NCBI RefSeq assembly: GCF_003010965.1
Contig: NZ_PGGM01000002.1
Span: forward strand, 372,001-436,000
Length of the DNA stretch: 64,000 bases
Source of the DNA: Phyllobacterium sophorae
GTDB lineage: Bacteria; Pseudomonadota; Alphaproteobacteria; Rhizobiales; Rhizobiaceae
Reading direction: 5' to 3'
Below are positions 1 through 8,987 of the stretch, piece after piece. The translations under genes and the position numbers were made by a program. Under the pieces are notes generated by a model that saw only the letters and a program-made list of their open reading frames with translations, was not told where the DNA came from and searched no databases. Positions within the stretch are counted from its first letter, which is position 1; every line of letters begins with the position of its first letter.

Positions 1-1439
1 TCGATCGGCGCATCCCGCTGGAAACCGTGGTGCATGAACGTGATCGCGAGGCTTTCGACCGGGCGCTGGCAGCAGCCTTCGCCGGCCAGGCGGAGATTTC
101 TCCGGTCGATACGGTAATCCCCGGCAATGAAGAGCGGCATTTGCGCTTCTATATCAGTCCGGTCTTTGACGCTGGTTCGGAAGACGGTGCCGAGGAAGCG
201 GCCATCGTTTCCGTGGTCGAGACCACGGAGCAGAAGGCGCTCGAAGCCACCATGGCCCAAAGCCAGAAAATGCAGGCGGTGGGGCAGCTTGCAGGCGGTA
301 TCGCACACGACTTCAACAATGTTCTCACCGCGATCATCATGTCGTCGGACCTGCTTTTGACCAATCATCGCGCGTCGGATCCGTCCTTCGCCGACATCAT
401 GAATATCAAGCAGAACGCCAACCGCGCTGCGTCATTGGTCCGTCAGTTGCTGGCATTCTCGCGCCGTCAGACCCTTCGGCCGGAAGTTCTCAATCTGACC
501 GATGTGATTGCAGATGTACGCATGCTGTTGACGCGCCTTGCCGGTACGCAGGTCAATCTCAAGATCGAGCATGGGCGCGATCTGTGGCCGGTACGCGCCG
601 ATCTCGGCCAGTTCGAACAGGTCGTGGTCAATCTCACCGTCAATGCACGCGATGCCATGCCCGAAGGCGGAGACCTGATCATTCGTACGCGAAACATGAG
701 CGAAGCCGAGAGCGCCGAGCTGAATTATCGCGATCTCGTGCCGGGCGATTATGTATTGGTCGAGGTGGCGGACACCGGCACCGGCATGACGCCGGATGTG
801 ATCGCGAAAATCTTCGAGCCATTCTTCACCACCAAGGAAGTGGGCAAGGGCACTGGCCTCGGTCTGTCGATGGTCTATGGTATTATCAAGCAGACTGGCG
901 GTTCGATCCATGCCGAGTCGGAACTCGGCATGGGTACGACATTCCGCATTTTCCTGCCGCGTCATGTGGAGGAAACGCACCCAGCGATGCTGGACGCCAA
1001 TGGCGAAGTCCTGGTGACGGAAGTGCCCAGGAAGGAGAAGAAGACGGAAAAAGCCACCGATCTTTCCGGTTCCGCAACCGTGCTCCTGGTCGAGGACGAG
1101 GACGCGGTTCGCATGGGCGGCCTGCGCGCGCTACAGTCGCGCGGCTACACGGTGCACGAGGCATCGAGCGGCGTCGAGGCCCTGGAGGTGATGAAGGAGC
1201 TTGGCGGCAAGGTCGATATCATCGTCTCCGACGTCGTCATGCCGGAAATGGATGGCCCGACGCTTCTGCGCGAACTGCGCAAGGAGTATGGGGATATCAA
1301 GTTCATATTTGTTTCGGGCTATGCGGAAGACGCCTTTGCCCGAAACCTGCCGGAAGATGCCAAATTCGGCTTCCTGCCGAAGCCGTTCTCGCTGAAACAG
1401 CTGGCAACGGCGGTCAAGGAAATGCTCGAGAGCGAATAG
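1..1439 (+). CDS. cckA: CckA-like hybrid histidine kinase, C-terminal part (gene enters from the left)
   Basis: The frame is open from base 3, so the true start lies left of the window; the GTG at 27 is only the first internal start-like codon. The remaining 478 or so codons hold the end of a PAS-like sensor segment, a HisKA helix with the phospho-accepting His in GGIAHDFNN (codon near 306), a HATPase domain (N box [10 protein letters not shown], then DTGTGM and GKGTGLGLS), and a C-terminal receiver with acceptor Asp in DVVMPEMDG (codon near 1230) and Lys in LPKPF. In alphaproteobacteria CckA is an inner-membrane kinase/phosphatase that feeds the ChpT-CtrA cell-cycle phosphorelay. The kinase-plus-receiver order and the H-box wording fit CckA; the orthology is inferred because the membrane N-terminus is missing. 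Confidence 0.85.
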   Translation, partial: DRRIPLETVVHERDREAFDRALAAAFAGQAEISPVDTVIPGNEERHLRFYISPVFDAGSEDGAEEAAIVSVVETTEQKALEATMAQSQKMQAVGQLAGGIAHDFNNVLTAIIMSSDLLLTNHRASDPSFADIMNIKQNANRAASLVRQLLAFSRRQTLRPEVLNLTDVIADVRMLLTRLAGTQVNLKIEHGRDLWPVRADLGQFEQVVVNLTVNARDAMPEGGDLIIRTRNMSEAESAELNYRDLVPGDYVLVEVADTGTGMTPDVIAKIFEPFFTTKEVGKGTGLGLSMVYGIIKQTGGSIHAESELGMGTTFRIFLPRHVEETHPAMLDANGEVLVTEVPRKEKKTEKATDLSGSATVLLVEDEDAVRMGGLRALQSRGYTVHEASSGVEALEVMKELGGKVDIIVSDVVMPEMDGPTLLRELRKEYGDIKFIFVSGYAEDAFARNLPEDAKFGFLPKPFSLKQLATAVKEMLESE

Positions 1440-1510
1440 ATTCTGGAGATCGGTGGCGCAGGTATCAATTGCGCCCACCAAGGGAATAAGGCATCGCTCA
1501 GCGATAGAAG

Positions 1511-2482
1511 CTATTCCAGTCCTTCAAACAGCACCGTTGAAAGATAACGTTCGGCGAAGGAGGGGATGACGACCACAAGGTTCTTGCCCTTGTTTTCGGG
1601 ACGCCTGCCAACCTCTATGGCAGCGGTCAGCGCCGCACCGGAGGAAATACCGACCGGCACGCCTTCGAGCCGCGCCACCAGTCGCGCATTGGCGAAGGAA
1701 TCCTCGTTGGAAACCTGGATGACCTCATCGTAGATATGCGTATCGAGAACTGCAGGCGCGAAGCCGGCGCCAATGCCCTGGATCTTGTGCGGGCCGGGAT
1801 TGCCGCCTGACAGCACCGGAGAATCCTTCGGCTCGACCGCGATGATCTGCACGTCCGGTTTGCGTTGCTTCAGGACCTGGCCGACGCCAGTGATGGTACC
1901 GCCAGTACCAATGCCGGCGACAAAAATATCGACCTTGCCGTCGGTATCGTTCCAGATTTCCTCGGCCGTGGTCCTGCGGTGGATTTCGGGATTGGCCGGA
2001 TTGTCGAACTGGCCGGGAATGATCGCATCCGGCGTTGTCTCGACAAGCTCATTGGCCTTGGCGATGGCGCCCTTCATGCCCTTGGCGCCTTCCGTCAGAA
2101 CGAGTTCCGCGCCGAGCAGCTTCAACATCTTGCGGCGCTCAACCGACATGGTTTCCGGCATTGTGAGGATCAGGCGATAACCCTTTGCTGCAGCAGCAAA
2201 AGCCAGCGCGATCCCCGTATTGCCGGAGGTCGGCTCGACGAGCGTGGTCTTGCCCGGTGTCGCCTTGCCCTGGGCTTCAAGCGCTTCGATCAGCGCGACG
2301 CCGATACGGTCCTTGACGCTGGAAATGGGATTGAAGAATTCGAGCTTGGCCAGAAGATTGGCGCCGACGCCCTTTTCCTTGGCCAGTTTGTCGAGACGGA
2401 TAATGGGCGTATCGCCGATCGTGTCCACAATGGAATTGTAAATGCGGCCCCGGCCGGGTTTGCGCGCGTTATCATGGCTCAT
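1511..2482 (-). CDS. cysK: Cysteine synthase A
   Basis: This 323-residue protein is a PLP-dependent O-acetylserine sulfhydrylase, which makes L-cysteine from O-acetylserine and sulfide in the cytoplasm. Visible family marks are the PLP lysine in [11 protein letters not shown] (Lys57), the substrate loop EPTSGNTG (83-90) and the phosphate-binding GTGGT (192-196). The length matches CysK/CysM enzymes. It is transcribed convergently with the cckA end. It appears monocistronic, since the next gene upstream on the same strand starts more than 140 bases away. CysM is the main alternative, but the core motifs and length fit CysK better. Confidence 0.93.
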   Translation of the reverse strand: MSHDNARKPGRGRIYNSIVDTIGDTPIIRLDKLAKEKGVGANLLAKLEFFNPISSVKDRIGVALIEALEAQGKATPGKTTLVEPTSGNTGIALAFAAAAKGYRLILTMPETMSVERRKMLKLLGAELVLTEGAKGMKGAIAKANELVETTPDAIIPGQFDNPANPEIHRRTTAEEIWNDTDGKVDIFVAGIGTGGTITGVGQVLKQRKPDVQIIAVEPKDSPVLSGGNPGPHKIQGIGAGFAPAVLDTHIYDEVIQVSNEDSFANARLVARLEGVPVGISSGAALTAAIEVGRRPENKGKNLVVVIPSFAERYLSTVLFEGLE

Positions 2483-2624
2483 GAATATTCTCCCAATTCT
2501 GGATTGCGTCGTGAATCGATCTTATGGGGCGTACCTGAAAATTCATAGTCGAAGCCGTGCGCAAACCGCCTGCCGGCCGGAAATGCCTACTAATATAAGC
2601 TCGTTGTTAGAATAATATTCCGGA

Positions 2625-3245
2625 TTATGAAGCGCGCCCGGCAATGGCCAGTGCTGCGCCCGCCATGAAGGCTGCGGCGGTGCGGTTCAGCCGCTTGAGG
2701 GCGCGGGGGGAAGCGAGCAGGCCGCGCGCCTTCGCCGCCAGCGCCAGATAAGGCACGAGCACAACCAGCAAAACCAGAATCGTCAGCGCAGCCAGGATCG
2801 AATAATCAGCGAGCGTGATTGTGTGCAGGTCGACCAGAGTTGGCGTCAGTGCGATGTAGAAGAGCATGGTCTTGGGGTTGCCGAGTGTCACGGCAAGGCC
2901 AGCCAGCACGGCGGAGAGGGCGCCACCACGGCTTTTCTTCGCCTCGATCTTCTCGGCCGAAATGCCGGAGGTCCAGAGATCCCAGGCGAGGTAGGCAAGA
3001 TAAGCGACGCCGGCCCATTTGATCACGAGGAAAACCGTACCAAACGTTTGCGCCACCATGGCAAGACCGAGCACGACCGCGGTGAGATAGGTGAGGTCGC
3101 CGATGATGAGCCCGAGCGACATGAACAGCGAAGAACGGAATCCCGAGCCAAGCGCCCTCGCGACAAGGGCGGTTACTCCCGGTCCCGGAATGGCGGCGGC
3201 AATGGCGAGTGCACCCGAATAGGCGACAAAACCGGCAAGTGTCAT
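2625..3245 (-). CDS. LysE/RhtB family amino-acid exporter
   Basis: This 206-residue integral membrane protein has about six hydrophobic stretches. It has the N-terminal family pattern of a helix followed by the glycine/proline-rich PGPGVTALVARALGSG (about 21-36), typical of LysE/RhtB translocators, which export amino acids or their derivatives through the inner membrane. A second family mark is the GNPKTMLFY segment near residue 122. The substrate cannot be read from the sequence. Its neighbour cysK on the same strand suggests export of cysteine-related compounds, as for some RhtB members, but that is conjecture. Confidence 0.85.
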   Translation of the reverse strand: MTLAGFVAYSGALAIAAAIPGPGVTALVARALGSGFRSSLFMSLGLIIGDLTYLTAVVLGLAMVAQTFGTVFLVIKWAGVAYLAYLAWDLWTSGISAEKIEAKKSRGGALSAVLAGLAVTLGNPKTMLFYIALTPTLVDLHTITLADYSILAALTILVLLVVLVPYLALAAKARGLLASPRALKRLNRTAAAFMAGAALAIAGRAS

Positions 3246-3359
3246 GATGAAGCTCTGCTAATGGGGTTGGCGGAGGCGGACGATACTACCGTGCCGCCTT
3301 TCTGTCCATGGGCGCAAAACCTGGGATCAGGGCTTGAATCAATCCCCGAGTCCCTATAG

Positions 3360-3376
3360 TTTAGAACTATTCTAAT
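3360..3376. promoter_or_regulatory. Candidate Irr (ICE) box in front of mbfA
   Basis: TTTAGAACTATTCTAAT contains a perfect inverted repeat, TTAGAA and TTCTAA, separated by three bases. It ends 13 bases before the ATG of the downstream ferritin/VIT gene. The shape matches the iron control element bound by Irr in rhizobia and Brucella. Because it sits almost on the start codon, Irr would be expected to repress. Confidence 0.75.
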
Positions 3377-3389
3377 TTTGGATCGCATC

Positions 3390-4373
3390 ATGCTTAGCCG
3401 TTTCTTCGGTCACCGCCGCCATGACCTCGCTTCCCTGTCTGAACAGCAAATCCTGGCACTCGCCATTTCCTCCGAGGAGGACGATGCGCGCATCTATCTC
3501 GCCTATGCGGACGGTCTGCGCGAGAACTTCCCGCAGAGTGCCAAGGTATTCGAGGAGATGGCCGAGGAGGAAAACGGTCATCGCCAGTCATTGATCGACC
3601 TGCATCAGCAGCGTTTTGGCAACCAGATACCGCTCATTCGCCGCGAGCATGTGACGGGTTACCTTGAGCGCAAGCCGGACTGGCTCGTGCGTCCGCTTGG
3701 CATCGACAGGGTGCGGGATATGGCCGAAAAAATGGAAGAGCAGGCCTACCGCTTCTATACGGAAGCGGTGAAACTTGTCCGCGATGCCTCGACACGCAGG
3801 CTGCTCGGCGACCTGGCCGCCGCCGAAAAGGTGCATGAATCGCTGGCACATCGTCTCGGTGTCCAGCATACCCCGGAAGACGTGCAGGAGGTCGAGAAAC
3901 AGACCGAGCGGCGTCAATTCATTCTGACCTGGATCCAGCCTGGTTTAGCGGGACTGATGGATGGTTCGGTATCGACCCTCGCGCCGATCTTTGCAGCCGC
4001 CTTTGCCACGCAGGATACATGGCAGACGTTTCTCGTCGGCCTGTCGGCCTCGCTTGGCGCCGGCATTTCCATGGGTTTCACCGAAGCCGCGCATGATGAC
4101 GGCAAGTTGTCCGGCCGCGGGTCGCCATTGAAGCGCGGCCTCGCCAATGGCCTGATGACCGCAATCGGCGGCCTCGGTCATGCTTTGCCTTACCTGATCC
4201 CGGATTTTTGGACGGCAACGACCATCGCGGCTCTTGTGGTCTTCGTTGAACTTTGGGCCATCGCCTATATCCAGCACCGTTTCATGGAAACGCCGTTCTT
4301 TCGCGCAGCGATTCAGGTCGTGCTCGGGGGCAGCCTTGTATTGGCGACGGGCATCCTGATCGGCAACGCCTGA
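3390..4373 (+). CDS. mbfA: Membrane-bound ferritin/VIT-family iron exporter MbfA
   Basis: The protein of 327 residues (from ATG 3390; a TTG at 3378 would add four) has two parts. The N-terminal half (about 1-150) is a rubrerythrin/ferritin-like helical domain rich in Glu pairs such as FEEMAEEENGH and KMEEQAYRF. The C-terminal half (about 170-327) is a VIT1/CCC1-type membrane domain with several hydrophobic helices and the segment SMGFTEAAHDDG. This fusion is that of MbfA, an inner-membrane iron exporter of Bradyrhizobium, Agrobacterium and Brucella that protects against iron and peroxide stress. The perfect ICE-like palindrome directly upstream fits the known Irr control of mbfA. The Shine-Dalgarno is weak (TTGGA). 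Confidence 0.88.
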   Translation: MLSRFFGHRRHDLASLSEQQILALAISSEEDDARIYLAYADGLRENFPQSAKVFEEMAEEENGHRQSLIDLHQQRFGNQIPLIRREHVTGYLERKPDWLVRPLGIDRVRDMAEKMEEQAYRFYTEAVKLVRDASTRRLLGDLAAAEKVHESLAHRLGVQHTPEDVQEVEKQTERRQFILTWIQPGLAGLMDGSVSTLAPIFAAAFATQDTWQTFLVGLSASLGAGISMGFTEAAHDDGKLSGRGSPLKRGLANGLMTAIGGLGHALPYLIPDFWTATTIAALVVFVELWAIAYIQHRFMETPFFRAAIQVVLGGSLVLATGILIGNA

Positions 4374-4593
4374 TATCCGGAGCCGAATCACCCAGATCCA
4401 CCGGAACAGGGACGAATTTGCGCTCTTTCAAGTTTGAAAAAAACTTTATTGCCCAACTAGTTAAGGCTAATTTTTCATGAATTTATCTCATTTTAACCAA
4501 CGCCGTTCAGGAGGCGTTCATCTTTATGAGTTAAATTTTAGCTAATTGATCGCTACCGGCGTTTGCCCGGCCAGCCAGAACCAAGAGACCAAA

Positions 4594-4743
4594 ATGATGA
4601 CCATGATTATCCAGCTGCGCGATACGCTTCGCGTCGTCCGCGAATTCATTGTGCCGAGCTACCGGCCCGAACGCCACTATATGCGTGGTCCGGGACCGGC
4701 ATGTGCCCAGCGCAATCACGGCCACGGCGTTCAAGCATCATGA
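4594..4743 (+). CDS. Possible small protein of 49 residues
   Basis: Two ATGs at 4594 and 4597 follow AAGAGACC, a plausible ribosome-binding site, and open a 49-codon frame. The product begins MMTMIIQLRDTLRVVREF and ends in a His/Gly-rich tail. It overlaps the 3' end of the convergent monooxygenase gene by 13 bases. No family is recognised. The 220 bases before it (4374-4593) are AT-rich around 4440-4550 and hold no other convincing frame. It may be real or chance. Confidence 0.35.
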   Translation: MMTMIIQLRDTLRVVREFIVPSYRPERHYMRGPGPACAQRNHGHGVQAS

Positions 4744-5078
4744 TAAGTGCGCGCATCAAGCGGGGCCTCATCACGGGCTCGCAAGCCATAGTCACGCACA
4801 ACGGACGCAATCCGCAGCCGGTAATCGGCAAAGATCCCGGCGCGACCGTCACGCTGGGCCATACGATGTTCCTCGGTCTGGCGCCAAGCCGCTACTGACG
4901 CTTCGTCACGCCAGAAAGAGAGCGACAGATAACGGTTCTCGTTGGCAAGGCTGCGAAACCGTTCCACTGAAATGAATCCGTCCATCGTCTCCAGCAGCGG
5001 ACGCAGATTCGCTGCCCGGTCGAAATAATCCTTGCCCCGCCCCTCGGCAGGCTCCACTTCGAAAATCACCGCAATCAT
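4731..5078 (-). CDS. Antibiotic biosynthesis monooxygenase (ABM) domain protein
   Basis: This 115-residue protein has the ABM ferredoxin-like fold signature: an N-terminal strand (MIAVIFEVEPAEG), the central LLETMDGFISVERF, then LSLSFWRDEASVAAWRQTEEHR. Such proteins are small cytoplasmic enzymes acting on quinone-like or haem substrates without cofactors; the exact reaction cannot be read here. Its ATG overlaps the stop of the preceding NIPSNAP gene (ATGA at 5078-5075), which implies translational coupling. The pair lies opposite an ArsR-type regulator at 5535. Confidence 0.8.
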   Translation of the reverse strand: MIAVIFEVEPAEGRGKDYFDRAANLRPLLETMDGFISVERFRSLANENRYLSLSFWRDEASVAAWRQTEEHRMAQRDGRAGIFADYRLRIASVVRDYGLRARDEAPLDARTYHDA

Positions 5079-5404
5079 CTGATCAGACCTCCGTTCGTTC
5101 CGGTAATGAGGCGCAGAAATGTGCGATCCTCACGCCGGATGAATTTCTTCTCTCTGGAGAACTCATAATTGGCGCGCCCCTGCGGATCGGCCATGAGGCG
5201 CGCGCGGTAAGCCTCATAGGCTGCCAGGTTTTCGATGTTGTAGGCAGCATAGGCGAGTGTGGCAGAACCTTCATGCGGCGCATAGTATCCGATGAGGTCT
5301 GCGCCGCAGCGCGGTATCGCCTCGTTCCAATTGCGCGCATATTCCTCGAAAGCATCCTTCTGATAGGGGTCGATGTCGTATTGGATGAAACATGTGATGG
5401 TCAT
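5075..5404 (-). CDS. NIPSNAP family protein
   Basis: A start at 5404 gives 109 residues (MTITCFIQYDIDPYQ...) and is preceded by a strong AAGGAGTG ribosome-binding site. A longer frame to 5491 exists but has no such site. The sequence resembles the NIPSNAP/ABM dimeric alpha-beta barrel group: a strand start, YARNWNEAIPRCGADLIGYYAPHEG, and YNIENLAAYEAYRARL. The function is not established in bacteria. It is the first gene of a two-gene unit with the ABM protein and is divergent from the regulator at 5535, which probably controls it. Confidence 0.75.
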   Translation of the reverse strand: MTITCFIQYDIDPYQKDAFEEYARNWNEAIPRCGADLIGYYAPHEGSATLAYAAYNIENLAAYEAYRARLMADPQGRANYEFSREKKFIRREDRTFLRLITGTNGGLIR

Positions 5405-5463
5405 TATGGTCACTCCTTTGCGTGTGGGTTGACCATTCTTATAAGCAGCAATAGTGCTTGATA

Positions 5464-5481
5464 CTTCGAGCGTTTTCGAAG
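5464..5481. promoter_or_regulatory. Inverted repeat, candidate operator between NIPSNAP/ABM unit and ArsR regulator
   Basis: CTTCGA-GCGTTT-TCGAAG is a perfect 6-base inverted repeat with a 6-base spacer. It is placed between the divergent genes starting at 5404 and 5535. The spacing is that of an operator for a dimeric winged-helix protein. Binding by the adjacent ArsR-type protein is inferred. Confidence 0.45.
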
Positions 5482-5534
5482 CATTCGTCACCGCGACGAC
5501 CTAGATTTGCCGGGCAACACCAACGGAAAATACC

Positions 5535-6230
5535 ATGTCGAACAATGCCAGATTTGCGGAAATAGCAGCGCTCGCCGGTGATCCTGGCCGGGCGAGCATG
5601 CTGAACGGGCTGATGGATGGCCGGGCGCTGACGGCATCGGAACTGGCGCAGCTCGCCGGTGTAACCGCGCAAACCGCCAGCAGCCACCTTACACGCATGA
5701 CAGAGGCTGGCCTGCTTGCCGTGGAGAAGCAGGGCCGGCACCGCTACCACCGGCTGGCGTCCCCGGCCGTGGCACAGATGATCGAGAGCATCATGCGGCT
5801 CGCAGCACCGGAGATTACCGCCAAGCCGGTCCGGACCGGTCCGCGTGATGCAGCGCTCAGGGCAGGGCGCACCTGCTACGATCATCTGGCCGGTCATCTG
5901 GGTGTTTCGATGACCGATGCCCTCATCGATGCCGGGCATCTCGATCTTGGCCTCGATGCGGGCGAGGTGACGGATAGCGGTCGCGCGCTCTTCGATCGTG
6001 CCGGTATCGATATCGAGGCGATCACCGTCAGGCGCGGGCGTATCCTGTGCCGCCCCTGCCTCGACTGGAGCGAACGCCGCCCGCACCTTGCCGGCGCAAT
6101 CGGCGCGGCGCTGTGCAGCCATTGCTTCGACAATGGCTGGATCAGGCGAATCGAGGGCACCCGCGCCGTCTCCGTAACGCCGAACGGCCAGAGACAATTG
6201 CGCGAGACCTTTGGCGTCAATCTCTCCTAG
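5535..6230 (+). CDS. ArsR-type winged-helix transcriptional regulator
   Basis: This 231-residue protein has an N-terminal ArsR-like HTH (about 8-90), in which the recognition helix lies in LAGVTAQTASSHLTRMTEAGLL and the wing in VEKQGRHRYHRLASP. A longer C-terminal region has Cys residues in ILCRPCLDWSERR and CSHCFDNGW. Regulators of this long ArsR type are common beside small monooxygenase genes. The paired Cys residues could bind metal or sense oxidation, but that is untested. It is divergent from the NIPSNAP/ABM pair and convergent with the SDR at 6240. Confidence 0.85.
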   Translation: MSNNARFAEIAALAGDPGRASMLNGLMDGRALTASELAQLAGVTAQTASSHLTRMTEAGLLAVEKQGRHRYHRLASPAVAQMIESIMRLAAPEITAKPVRTGPRDAALRAGRTCYDHLAGHLGVSMTDALIDAGHLDLGLDAGEVTDSGRALFDRAGIDIEAITVRRGRILCRPCLDWSERRPHLAGAIGAALCSHCFDNGWIRRIEGTRAVSVTPNGQRQLRETFGVNLS

Positions 6231-6239
6231 TCGTCCGGC

Positions 6240-6953
6240 TTAAACATGTCTGGTGATGCCGCCATCGATGCGAATGTTCTGGCCGGTGATATAGCCTGCA
6301 TCGTCTGACAGCAGGAATGCCGTCGTCTTGGCGATCTCCGCCATGGTGCCAAGCCGCTTCATGGGCACCTTGTCTTCGGTTCCCGGCTTGTGGTCGAGAC
6401 TGTCGATGTATCCCGGCAGTAGCGCATTCATGCGGATGTTATCGGCGCCATAGCGATCGGAATAAAGCTTGGTATAGGCACCCACGGCAGCGCGGTAGGC
6501 GCAGGACACCGGGAATACCAGGCTCGGCTCGAAGGCGGCGAATGTCGTGAGGTTCACCCAGGCGCCCTTGCCCTGCTTCAGCATATAGGGCGTCACCAGC
6601 CGCGCCATGCGTACGACGCTCAGGACCATCAGGTCATTGCCCTCGATCCAATTTTCGTCGGTAATGTCGAGGAGATCGCCCTTCGGCGGATGGCCGGTGA
6701 AGTTCACCACGGCATCGACGCGGCCATAGGCCTCGACCGTCCTGGCGACCAAAGCCTCAAGATCCTTGGCTTCGCCTGCCGAACCCTTGATGCCGGCGCC
6801 GCCCAGCTCGGCGGCCAGTTCCACCGCACTGCCGGAAGGCGACATCAGGCCAAGGCGATAGCCACGTTCGTGCAGTTCGCGGGCAATAGCAGCGCCCATG
6901 CCGCGTCCTCCGCCGGTGATGATTGCGACGGGAGCCTGTGAGGTGTCAGTCAT
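6240..6953 (-). CDS. SDR-family protein lacking the catalytic Tyr and Lys
   Basis: The start at 6953 has the site GAAAGG seven bases upstream and gives 237 residues; a longer frame to 7010 is unlikely. The nucleotide-binding TGGGRGMG (13-20) and the C-terminal DDAGYITGQNIRIDGG are ordinary for short-chain dehydrogenases. Counting from the conserved VNL strand (Asn134), the positions of the catalytic YxxxK hold Ser150 and Arg154 (VSCAYRAAV). The classical proton relay is therefore absent without any gap. It may bind NAD(P) without reducing carbonyls, or use another mechanism. The substrate is unknown. Confidence 0.85.
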   Translation of the reverse strand: MTDTSQAPVAIITGGGRGMGAAIARELHERGYRLGLMSPSGSAVELAAELGGAGIKGSAGEAKDLEALVARTVEAYGRVDAVVNFTGHPPKGDLLDITDENWIEGNDLMVLSVVRMARLVTPYMLKQGKGAWVNLTTFAAFEPSLVFPVSCAYRAAVGAYTKLYSDRYGADNIRMNALLPGYIDSLDHKPGTEDKVPMKRLGTMAEIAKTTAFLLSDDAGYITGQNIRIDGGITRHV

Positions 6954-7135
6954 GATCTGGCCTTTCAATGTTTGGAATGGTGCCGAGCATGTTTGATCGC
7001 TGCGGCTCACGCAAACGAATTCACCTTGCGGCGATGCTCAAATATTTTGAACTGCGTTGAGAAAATGCGTCAAAAGTCGAATTGAATTTGTTGAGATAAT
7101 TGTGAGAAGTCTTCAAACGGCAATCACGAAAATAC

Positions 7136-7378
7136 ATGACGATGGCGATAGCTTTTGATAGTCGTGGATATGCAAAGCGCTTGCGTGAAAATGGTGTGTA
7201 CCAAGGCCACGCAGAAGCCCATGCCGAAGCTGCGGGGGATTTCATCATGTCCGAACTCGTTACCAGGTCCGATCTGGCAGCTGCTCTGACAGCTCAAACG
7301 CTGGCGCTGACGTTGCGTCTCGGTGTGATGATGGCTGTCGGATTCGGTGTTCTGGCAACACTCATGAAGATTCTTTAG
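7136..7378 (+). CDS. Small DUF1640-like protein with C-terminal membrane helix
   Basis: The product has 80 residues. The N-terminus MTMAIAFDSRGYAKRLREN resembles the start of DUF1640/CCDC90-type proteins (a phenylalanine-aspartate start, then K+LR and a Q/H-A-E-A segment). It is followed by a short helical stretch SELVTRSDLAAALTAQT and one hydrophobic segment (about 58-78) that probably anchors it. Most DUF1640 proteins are longer in the coiled-coil part, so this is a short version. The function is unknown. It stands alone between the SDR and the GNAT gene. Confidence 0.6.
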   Translation: MTMAIAFDSRGYAKRLRENGVYQGHAEAHAEAAGDFIMSELVTRSDLAAALTAQTLALTLRLGVMMAVGFGVLATLMKIL

Positions 7379-7590
7379 CGCTGCGTTGAAAGCTTATTGA
7401 AAGCCTGGCGCGAATAAGGAATGATCAACGCCATGACCATTCGCTCGATCACCATGATGGCTTGCTCTGTCCTCCCCTTCAGGGGTGGTGGAAAGCTGTT
7501 GCGCTGAAATTGACGCGAAGTTTCACCAGACCCTGCCACTGAGGCGCGCGGGGTCCGGTCCTGCTCTCCTCATAGACAATGGAGAGCCAA

Positions 7591-8115
7591 ATGCCTGATC
7601 CTTCCATTTCCCCATCCAATGCCGGCGGATTATCCATCCGGTCCACCCGCGTCACGGATTTCGAACAGATAACCACTCTCTCGAACCTGCCGCTCTATCG
7701 TGCCGGTACCCTGCGCTTGCCCTATCAAAGTCTGGAACACACGCGAAAATGGCTCGAGAGCCATGGCAGCGGCACGCTGAGCATCGTTGCCGAGATCGAC
7801 GGACAGATTGTTGGCGTCGCCGGCTTGCAACGGCTTGAAGGACGGCGCCTGCACGCGGCGGATCTCGGCATCGGCGTGCATGACCAGTTTACCGGCCAGG
7901 GCATCGGCAAGGCTTTGCTTGGCGCCTTGATCGACGCAGCGGACAACTGGCTGAACATCAGGCGTATCGAGCTGACGGTCTTCGCGGACAATGCCCCGGC
8001 CATCCGTCTCTATGAAAAATTCGGATTCGAGACGGAAGGACTGCTGAAGGCCTACGCCTTCCGGGAAGGGCGTTTTGCCGATGCCTTTGCGATGGCGCGG
8101 GTGAGGGGGATTTGA
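7591..8115 (+). CDS. GNAT family N-acetyltransferase
   Basis: The ATG at 7591 has GGAGAG five bases upstream and gives 174 residues; an in-frame ATG at 7579 adds four. The GNAT fold is clear: the acetyl-CoA-binding loop in LGIGVHDQFTGQGIGKAL (about 95-113) and the RRIELTVFADNAPAIRLYEKFGFETEG motif region (about 126-150), followed by REGRFADAFAMARV. The arrangement resembles the RimJ/RimL or L-amino-acid acetyltransferase subgroups with a broad substrate range. The acceptor cannot be inferred. Confidence 0.88.
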   Translation: MPDPSISPSNAGGLSIRSTRVTDFEQITTLSNLPLYRAGTLRLPYQSLEHTRKWLESHGSGTLSIVAEIDGQIVGVAGLQRLEGRRLHAADLGIGVHDQFTGQGIGKALLGALIDAADNWLNIRRIELTVFADNAPAIRLYEKFGFETEGLLKAYAFREGRFADAFAMARVRGI

Positions 8116-8336
8116 TTTGGCGGGTCGCCCGAAGTTACCGGAATTCTGCGGTTCCCGATTTCCTGGATGACGACCATCAGCAATATTAATGCGGAGCCCA
8201 GTGCCATGATGGCCGCAATTCCCTATTCTGCCGGAGGGGACGAATTTCATTCACACTGCGCCTCCTTTTTCCTCTCCCTTCTTTTGCCCGAATCGATTGT
8301 ATATTCCGGGCCACATCCAACCGGGGACCTGATTCC

Positions 8337-8987
8337 ATGATGAAGAAACTTGCCATCTGCTGCCTTGCAGCGACCTTTCTTGCGGGCTGCACGACGACGG
8401 ATCCCTATACGGGTCAGCAGAAGGTGTCGAACACCGCGGGCGGCGTGGCGCTGGGCGCGATTGCGGGTGCCGGACTCGGCATGCTGGCGGGCGGCAATGA
8501 CCGCCGCAATGCGCTGATCGGCGCCGGCATCGGTGCGCTCGGCGGCGGCGCTATCGGCAACTACATGGATCGTCAGGAATCGGAGCTGCGCGCGCAGCTG
8601 CAGGGGTCCGGCGTTTCGGTTACGCGCAATGGCGACCGGATCATCCTCAACATGCCGTCCAACATCACGTTCAACACCGATCAGGACCAGGTGAAGCCGC
8701 AATTCTTCGAGACGCTGAATTCCGTTGCCATCGTCCTGCGCAAGTTTGACCAGACCACGGTCGATGTCGCCGGCCATACGGACTCCACCGGCAGCCTGCA
8801 GCACAACCAGCTCCTGTCGGAGCGGCGCGCACTGTCGGTTTCCAACTACCTGACGCAGCAGGGCATCGACAACCGCCGCTTTGCCGTTCAGGGCTATGGC
8901 CCGACGGAGCCTGTCGCGACCAATGCCACCGAGGCCGGCCGCGCCCAGAACCGCCGCGTCGAGCTCTCGATCGCGCCGCTCACCTGA
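8337..8987 (+). CDS. OmpA-family outer-membrane lipoprotein (YiaD-like)
   Basis: This 216-residue protein begins with a lipoprotein signal, LAATFLAGC, with the lipid-accepting Cys near residue 20. A glycine-zipper segment follows (ALGAIAGAGLGMLAGGNDRRNALIGAGIG, about 40-75). The C-terminal half is an OmpA/MotB peptidoglycan-binding domain with FNTDQDQVKP, VAGHTDSTG and AQNRRVEL. It would anchor the outer membrane to peptidoglycan. The stop codon overlaps the end of the convergent psuG gene by eight bases. Confidence 0.92.
   Translation: MMKKLAICCLAATFLAGCTTTDPYTGQQKVSNTAGGVALGAIAGAGLGMLAGGNDRRNALIGAGIGALGGGAIGNYMDRQESELRAQLQGSGVSVTRNGDRIILNMPSNITFNTDQDQVKPQFFETLNSVAIVLRKFDQTTVDVAGHTDSTGSLQHNQLLSERRALSVSNYLTQQGIDNRRFAVQGYGPTEPVATNATEAGRAQNRRVELSIAPLT

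Noticed and set aside
584-1489. 301-codon frame overlapping cckA
   Set aside because: It reads the kinase coding region out of frame and is arginine-rich nonsense.
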